Shown in pieces: positions 6,191-7,641 of a stretch of 7,641 bases of DNA (positions are counted from its first letter, which is position 1; each line of letters begins with the position of its first letter). The notes under the pieces were generated by a model that did not search any database, was not told where the DNA came from, and saw only the letters and a list, made by a program, of their open reading frames with translations. The stretch comes from Rhodospirillaceae bacterium (GTDB lineage Bacteria > Pseudomonadota > Alphaproteobacteria > Micavibrionales > UBA2020). Position numbers and translations under genes: made by a program. The DNA is taken from positions 1 to 7,641 of the forward strand of contig DQGU01000130.1 in NCBI GenBank assembly GCA_003524565.1. Direction: 5' to 3'.

Positions 6191-7565
6191 AGGTCACCTT
6201 CTTCGCGGCGTCGATGATATGTTCTTCCTGCGGCAGCGCGAGCTTTTCAAGGTTCGCGGCATAGGGCATCGGCACATCCGCACCATGCACGCGCACGACG
6301 GGGGCGTCGAGATAATCGAAGCATTGTTCCATCATCAGCGCCGCCATTTCGGAGCCCATACCCGCGTACGGCCAGCCTTCTTCGACCGAAATCAGGCGGT
6401 TGGTTTTCTTGACGGATTCCACAATGGTTGCCGTATCCAGCGGGCGCAGCGTGCGCAGGTTGATAACCTCCGCGCTGATGCCTTGCGCTGCCAGTTTTTC
6501 CGCCGCTTGCAGCGCGACGCCGACCATGCGGCTGAAGGCCGTGATGGTGACATCGGTGCCCGCGCGTTCGATTTTCGCCTTGCCGATGGGCAGGATGAAA
6601 TCGGGGTCGGCCGGAACATCGAAAGACTGGCCGTACATGATTTCGTTTTCAAGGAACACAACGGGGTTCGGGTCGCGGATTGCGGCCTTGAGAAGCCCTT
6701 TCGCATCCGCCGAAGACCAAGGCGCAATGACTTTCAAACCCGGGCAATGCGCGTACCACGATGCGAAGCACTGGGAGTGCTGCGCGCCCACGCGTGACGC
6801 CGCGCCGTTCGGCCCGCGGAACACGATGGGGCAACCCAGCTGCCCGCCCGCCATGTAAAGCGTTTTACCGGCGGAGTTGATGATGTGGTCAATCGCCTGC
6901 ATGGCGAAGTTCCACGTCATGAATTCCGTGACCGGCTTCAAACCGGCAAAGGCCGCGCCCACCGCAATACCGGCAAAGCCGTATTCGGTAATCGGCGTAT
7001 CAATCACGCGCTTGTCGCCGAATTCCTGCAAAAGACCCTGGGTGACTTTATACGCGCCCTGATATTCGGCGACTTCTTCGCCCATGACGAAAACTTCGCC
7101 ATCGCGGCGCATTTCTTCGGCCATGGCGTCGCGCAGTGCTTCGCGCACGGTGACGCTGACGGTCGGCCCCGTCCATTCCTTTTCCGCAGCGGGCGCGGCG
7201 GCAGCAGGCTGCGCGGGCGTTTGCGTGGGCAGGCAGGACGGATTGACGAAAGGCGCATCTTCGTGCGCGGCCTTCGGCGCCGGCGCAGCCGATGCGGCGG
7301 CGGAAATATCCGCGGCGCTTTCGCCGTCTTCGAGCAGCACGGCAATCGGCGTATTCACAGCAACGCCATCGGTGCCTTCGGCCACGAGGATTTTGCCAAT
7401 CACGCCTTCGTCAACGGCTTCGACTTCCATCGTCGCCTTGTCGGTTTCAATTTCGGCAATCACGTCGCCGGCTTTGATTTTGTCGCCCTCTTTCTTGACC
7501 CATTTGGCAAGTTTGCCTTCGGTCATGGTCGGCGACAGTGCGGGCATCAGAATTTGAATGGACAT
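6180..7565 (-). CDS. pdhB: Pyruvate dehydrogenase E1 beta subunit with N-terminal lipoyl domain
   Basis: With PdhA it forms the thiamine-diphosphate-dependent E1 that decarboxylates pyruvate and acetylates lipoyl groups. The 461 residues are longer than a plain E1-beta (about 325-335) because residues 2-80 are a complete lipoyl domain with target K43 in ETDKATME. An Ala/Pro-rich linker (about 84-130) with a lone Cys111 follows. The E1-beta core starts near 134: acidic pair E163-E164 in MGEEVAEYQGAYKVTQGL, DTPITEYGFAGIAVGAA (189-205), and the C-terminal transketolase-like domain (about 335-455) with ISVEEGWPYAGMG (392-404). Lipoyl-E1-beta fusions are known from alphaproteobacteria such as Zymomonas and Sinorhizobium, so this is a lineage trait. 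The start is supported by GGAGG (7578-7574) 8 nt upstream. The gene begins 3 bp after the pdhA stop and overlaps pdhC by 11 bp. Confidence 0.97.
   Translation of the reverse strand: MSIQILMPALSPTMTEGKLAKWVKKEGDKIKAGDVIAEIETDKATMEVEAVDEGVIGKILVAEGTDGVAVNTPIAVLLEDGESAADISAAASAAPAPKAAHEDAPFVNPSCLPTQTPAQPAAAAPAAEKEWTGPTVSVTVREALRDAMAEEMRRDGEVFVMGEEVAEYQGAYKVTQGLLQEFGDKRVIDTPITEYGFAGIAVGAAFAGLKPVTEFMTWNFAMQAIDHIINSAGKTLYMAGGQLGCPIVFRGPNGAASRVGAQHSQCFASWYAHCPGLKVIAPWSSADAKGLLKAAIRDPNPVVFLENEIMYGQSFDVPADPDFILPIGKAKIERAGTDVTITAFSRMVGVALQAAEKLAAQGISAEVINLRTLRPLDTATIVESVKKTNRLISVEEGWPYAGMGSEMAALMMEQCFDYLDAPVVRVHGADVPMPYAANLEKLALPQEEHIIDAAKKVTYAA
7406..7545 (-). repeat. Lipoyl-domain repeat, copy in pdhB
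   Basis: This is the partner of the block at 6031-6170 in pdhC, in the same orientation and 1375 bp away. Most differences fall at positions that leave the protein unchanged, so both homologous ancestry and recent exchange between the copies are plausible. Confidence 0.85.
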
Positions 7566-7568
7566 GGA

Positions 7569-7641
7569 TTAACCCTCCACCAGAATGTCGGTCCAAAGCT
7601 CGGACGGGTCCGGCTCGGGGCTTTGCTGCGCGAATTCGGCG
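7569..7641 (-). CDS. pdhA: Pyruvate dehydrogenase E1 alpha subunit, last 23 codons (5' part outside window)
   Basis: Reading the minus strand from the right edge, 23 codons followed by TAA (7571-7569) give a peptide that begins AEFAQQSPEPDPSELW and ends TDILVEG. This matches the C-terminus typical of alphaproteobacterial PdhA (A-E-F-A-x-x-S-P-E-P followed by ELW/Y-TD). The fragment is too short to show catalytic motifs. Position supports the call: it ends 3 bp before the pdhB start, and its last codons contain the GGAGG that serves pdhB. PdhA would supply the thiamine-diphosphate-binding half of the E1 active site. Confidence 0.88.
   Translation of the reverse strand, partial: AEFAQQSPEPDPSELWTDILVEG

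Noticed and set aside
3455..6217. Very long plus-strand open frame (920 codons) opposite lpd and pdhC
   Set aside because: It is antisense to two unmistakable enzymes. Its translation is rich in His, Arg, Phe and Asp with no recognisable domain, as expected for a reverse-complement shadow of GC-rich genes. It spans two genes and the gap between them.
5667..6797. Plus-strand open frame (376 codons) opposite pdhC and pdhB
   Set aside because: It is antisense across the overlapping pdhB/pdhC junction, has no domain signature, and is explained by codon bias of the true genes.

Overview
The window looks like chromosomal DNA of an alphaproteobacterium. Three things suggest this: the order pdhA-pdhB-pdhC-lpd followed by lipA and a COQ10/RatA-like gene, an E1-beta subunit that carries its own N-terminal lipoyl domain, and moderately high GC with very tight gene packing. 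The species cannot be named from sequence alone. Nearly every base is coding; the longest gap is about 84 bp, so there is no gene-free stretch over 300 bases. I see no tRNA, rRNA, CRISPR array, insertion sequence or phage feature.

Layout. On the plus strand at the left edge are the 3' end of a phosphatidylglycerophosphatase A gene (pgpA, ends 217) and a stand-alone CinA C-terminal domain / nicotinamide-nucleotide amidase gene (245-775). Everything else is on the minus strand and reads right to left: the last 23 codons of pdhA (7641-7569), pdhB (7565-6180), pdhC (6190-4907), lpd (4861-3461), a small cysteine-rich membrane protein of unknown function (3461-3009), a HAD-superfamily phosphatase (3002-2307), a Rho-independent terminator (about 2284-2260), lipA (2222-1233) and a COQ10/RatA-type START-domain gene (1222-779). 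The last gene converges on cinA with only 3 bp between the two stop codons.

How the genes work together. PdhA/PdhB (E1), PdhC (E2) and Lpd (E3) make up the pyruvate dehydrogenase complex, which converts pyruvate, CoA and NAD+ to acetyl-CoA, CO2 and NADH. PdhB and PdhC each have a lipoyl domain with the target lysine at residue 43. LipA inserts the sulfurs that turn octanoylated lysines into lipoyl groups, so cofactor maturation lies next to its targets. The COQ10-like gene is linked to respiratory quinone function.

The least explained part is the two-gene insert between lpd and the terminator. The 150-residue protein has 14 cysteines in its first 62 residues, then one predicted membrane helix and a charged C-terminal region that may be a coiled coil. 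Its start codon overlaps the lpd stop (TAATG), and its own stop lies 6 bp from the HAD gene. It therefore appears to be co-transcribed and translationally coupled with the PDH genes. The terminator after the HAD gene, with a candidate promoter overlapping it, suggests that lipA and the COQ10-like gene form a separately controlled unit.
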